Shown here: piece after piece, positions 8,142 through 8,328 of the stretch
Numbering within the stretch: the first letter of the stretch is position 1
How the letters are laid out: the number at the start of each line of letters is the position of its first letter
Assembly (NCBI GenBank): GCA_016763595.1
Contig: JAESTN010000072.1
Coordinates: 1-8,328 of the forward strand
DNA from: Flavobacteriaceae bacterium
Lineage (GTDB): Bacteria; Bacteroidota; Bacteroidia; Flavobacteriales; Flavobacteriaceae
Direction of reading: 5' to 3'
DNA length: 8,328 nucleotides
Notes under the pieces: generated by a model
Databases searched by the model: none
What the model saw: only the letters and a program-made list of their open reading frames with translations
What the model was told of the DNA's origin: nothing
Position numbers and translations under genes: made by a program

Positions 8142-8160
8142 TACTTGTCGTTAAGGTTTT

Positions 8161-8190
8161 CAAAAATATAAATTTTTTACCACTTTCTAC
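8161..8190 (-). promoter_or_regulatory. Putative mraZ/dcw promoter, -7 element TATTTTTG
   Basis: TATTTTTG at 8168-8161 (minus strand) matches the Bacteroidota -7 consensus TAnnTTTG. A transcript starting about 6-8 bases downstream would have a leader of roughly 20-25 nt before the mraZ TTG. No clear TTG is found 19 bases upstream; that position (8188-8190) reads GTA and lies inside the operator repeats, so the -33 element is poor and the call rests on the -7 match and the location. Confidence 0.45.
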
Positions 8191-8205
8191 CACTTTTTAC
8201 CACTT
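8178..8205 (-). promoter_or_regulatory. Probable MraZ operator: three AAGTGGTA direct repeats with 10-bp period
   Basis: On the minus strand the octamer AAGTGGTA occurs three times without mismatch, at 8205-8198, 8195-8188 and 8185-8178, each separated by two bases. The exact 10-bp period puts each copy on the same helix face. MraZ is known to bind short G-rich direct repeats with about 10-bp spacing upstream of mraZ (TGGGN repeats in E. coli, AAAGTG[T/G] repeats in Mollicutes); the second and third copies here extend to AAAGTGG. The array ends 45 nt before the mraZ TTG and lies where the -33 region of the putative promoter would be, so binding would be expected to repress transcription (inference). 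Confidence 0.8.
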
Positions 8206-8237
8206 ACTTGAAAAAAAAGCAAATTCGATCTAAAATA

Positions 8238-8267
8238 TTGACACTGATATAGATATATTTAGATTTG
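8238..8267 (+). promoter_or_regulatory. Putative divergent promoter, TTG-N19-TAGATTTG
   Basis: On the plus strand TTG (8238-8240, in TTGACA) is followed after exactly 19 bases by TAGATTTG (8260-8267). This matches the Bacteroidota housekeeping promoter pattern TTG-N19-TAnnTTTG in both elements and in spacing. Transcription would start near 8274 and run rightwards out of the window, away from mraZ. No coding region is seen on this strand before the right edge. Confidence 0.5.
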
Positions 8268-8307
8268 AGTTGAAAACATTAAAGGCGGCTATGTGCTAAA
8301 AAAAAAC

Positions 8308-8315
8308 TACATTTG
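8308..8315 (+). promoter_or_regulatory. Second plus-strand -7-like element TACATTTG
   Basis: TACATTTG, preceded by a run of A, matches TAnnTTTG. The position 19 bases upstream (8286-8288) reads CGG rather than TTG, so only the -7 element is present. It could be a second, downstream start for the same gene beyond the right edge, or chance. Confidence 0.3.
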
Positions 8316-8328
8316 CCATTGAGTCAAA

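Noticed and set aside
8207..8235. Possible terminator on the minus strand (T-run at 8218-8211 after GATCGAATTTGC)
   Set aside because: No convincing inverted repeat precedes the T-run; only very short palindromes are present.
8234..8257. Possible hairpin or operator around ATATTGACACTGATAT
   Set aside because: Only the outer ATAT arms pair cleanly; the inner part does not, and AT-rich sequence gives such arms by chance.
1..8328. Novel defence, mobile or biosynthetic system in the window
   Set aside because: All coding space is taken by a standard dcw cluster in conserved order; no integrase, transposase, CRISPR repeats, toxin-antitoxin pair or foreign-looking segment was found.

Overview
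The window is the 5' (promoter-proximal) part of a division and cell wall (dcw) cluster, read entirely on the minus strand, from a member of the Bacteroidota, most likely an AT-rich, probably marine Flavobacteriaceae. The evidence for the lineage is the strongly AT-rich sequence, Shine-Dalgarno motifs that are weak or absent at the starts inspected, promoter-like elements of the TTG / TAnnTTTG type, the enlarged MraY periplasmic loop, the short FtsL-like protein, and a division transpeptidase with one C-terminal PASTA domain. The genus (Tenacibaculum/Polaribacter-like) is only an impression.

From right to left, which is the direction of transcription: a 196-base non-coding region (8133-8328) with a putative mraZ promoter, three perfect 10-bp-spaced AAGTGGTA repeats that look like an MraZ operator, and one or two promoter-like elements facing right, out of the window. 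Then follow mraZ (regulator), rsmH/mraW (16S rRNA methyltransferase), an ftsL-like membrane protein, ftsI (class B PBP transpeptidase), murE (meso-DAP ligase), mraY (lipid I synthase), murD (D-Glu ligase) and the first 127 codons of ftsW (SEDS glycosyltransferase), which runs off the left end. Relative to the classical order murE-murF-mraY, murF is missing and there is no room for it.

All seven junctions are overlapping or at most 8 nt long (20-nt or 14-nt overlap, 1-nt overlap, 2, 6, 2, 0 and 8 nt), with no internal terminator seen, so a single polycistronic mRNA with translational coupling is likely. Three of the eight genes (mraZ, ftsI, murE) must start at TTG, because no usable in-frame ATG exists.

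Functionally, MurD and MurE build the UDP-MurNAc peptide in the cytoplasm and MraY moves the precursor onto undecaprenyl phosphate. FtsW and FtsI polymerise and cross-link it at the septum, with the FtsL-like protein as the presumed divisome partner. RsmH modifies the ribosome and MraZ probably controls the operon.

I see no novel system, mobile element, CRISPR array or RNA gene. The items worth a second look are mostly regulatory: the operator, the TTG starts and the divergent promoter.
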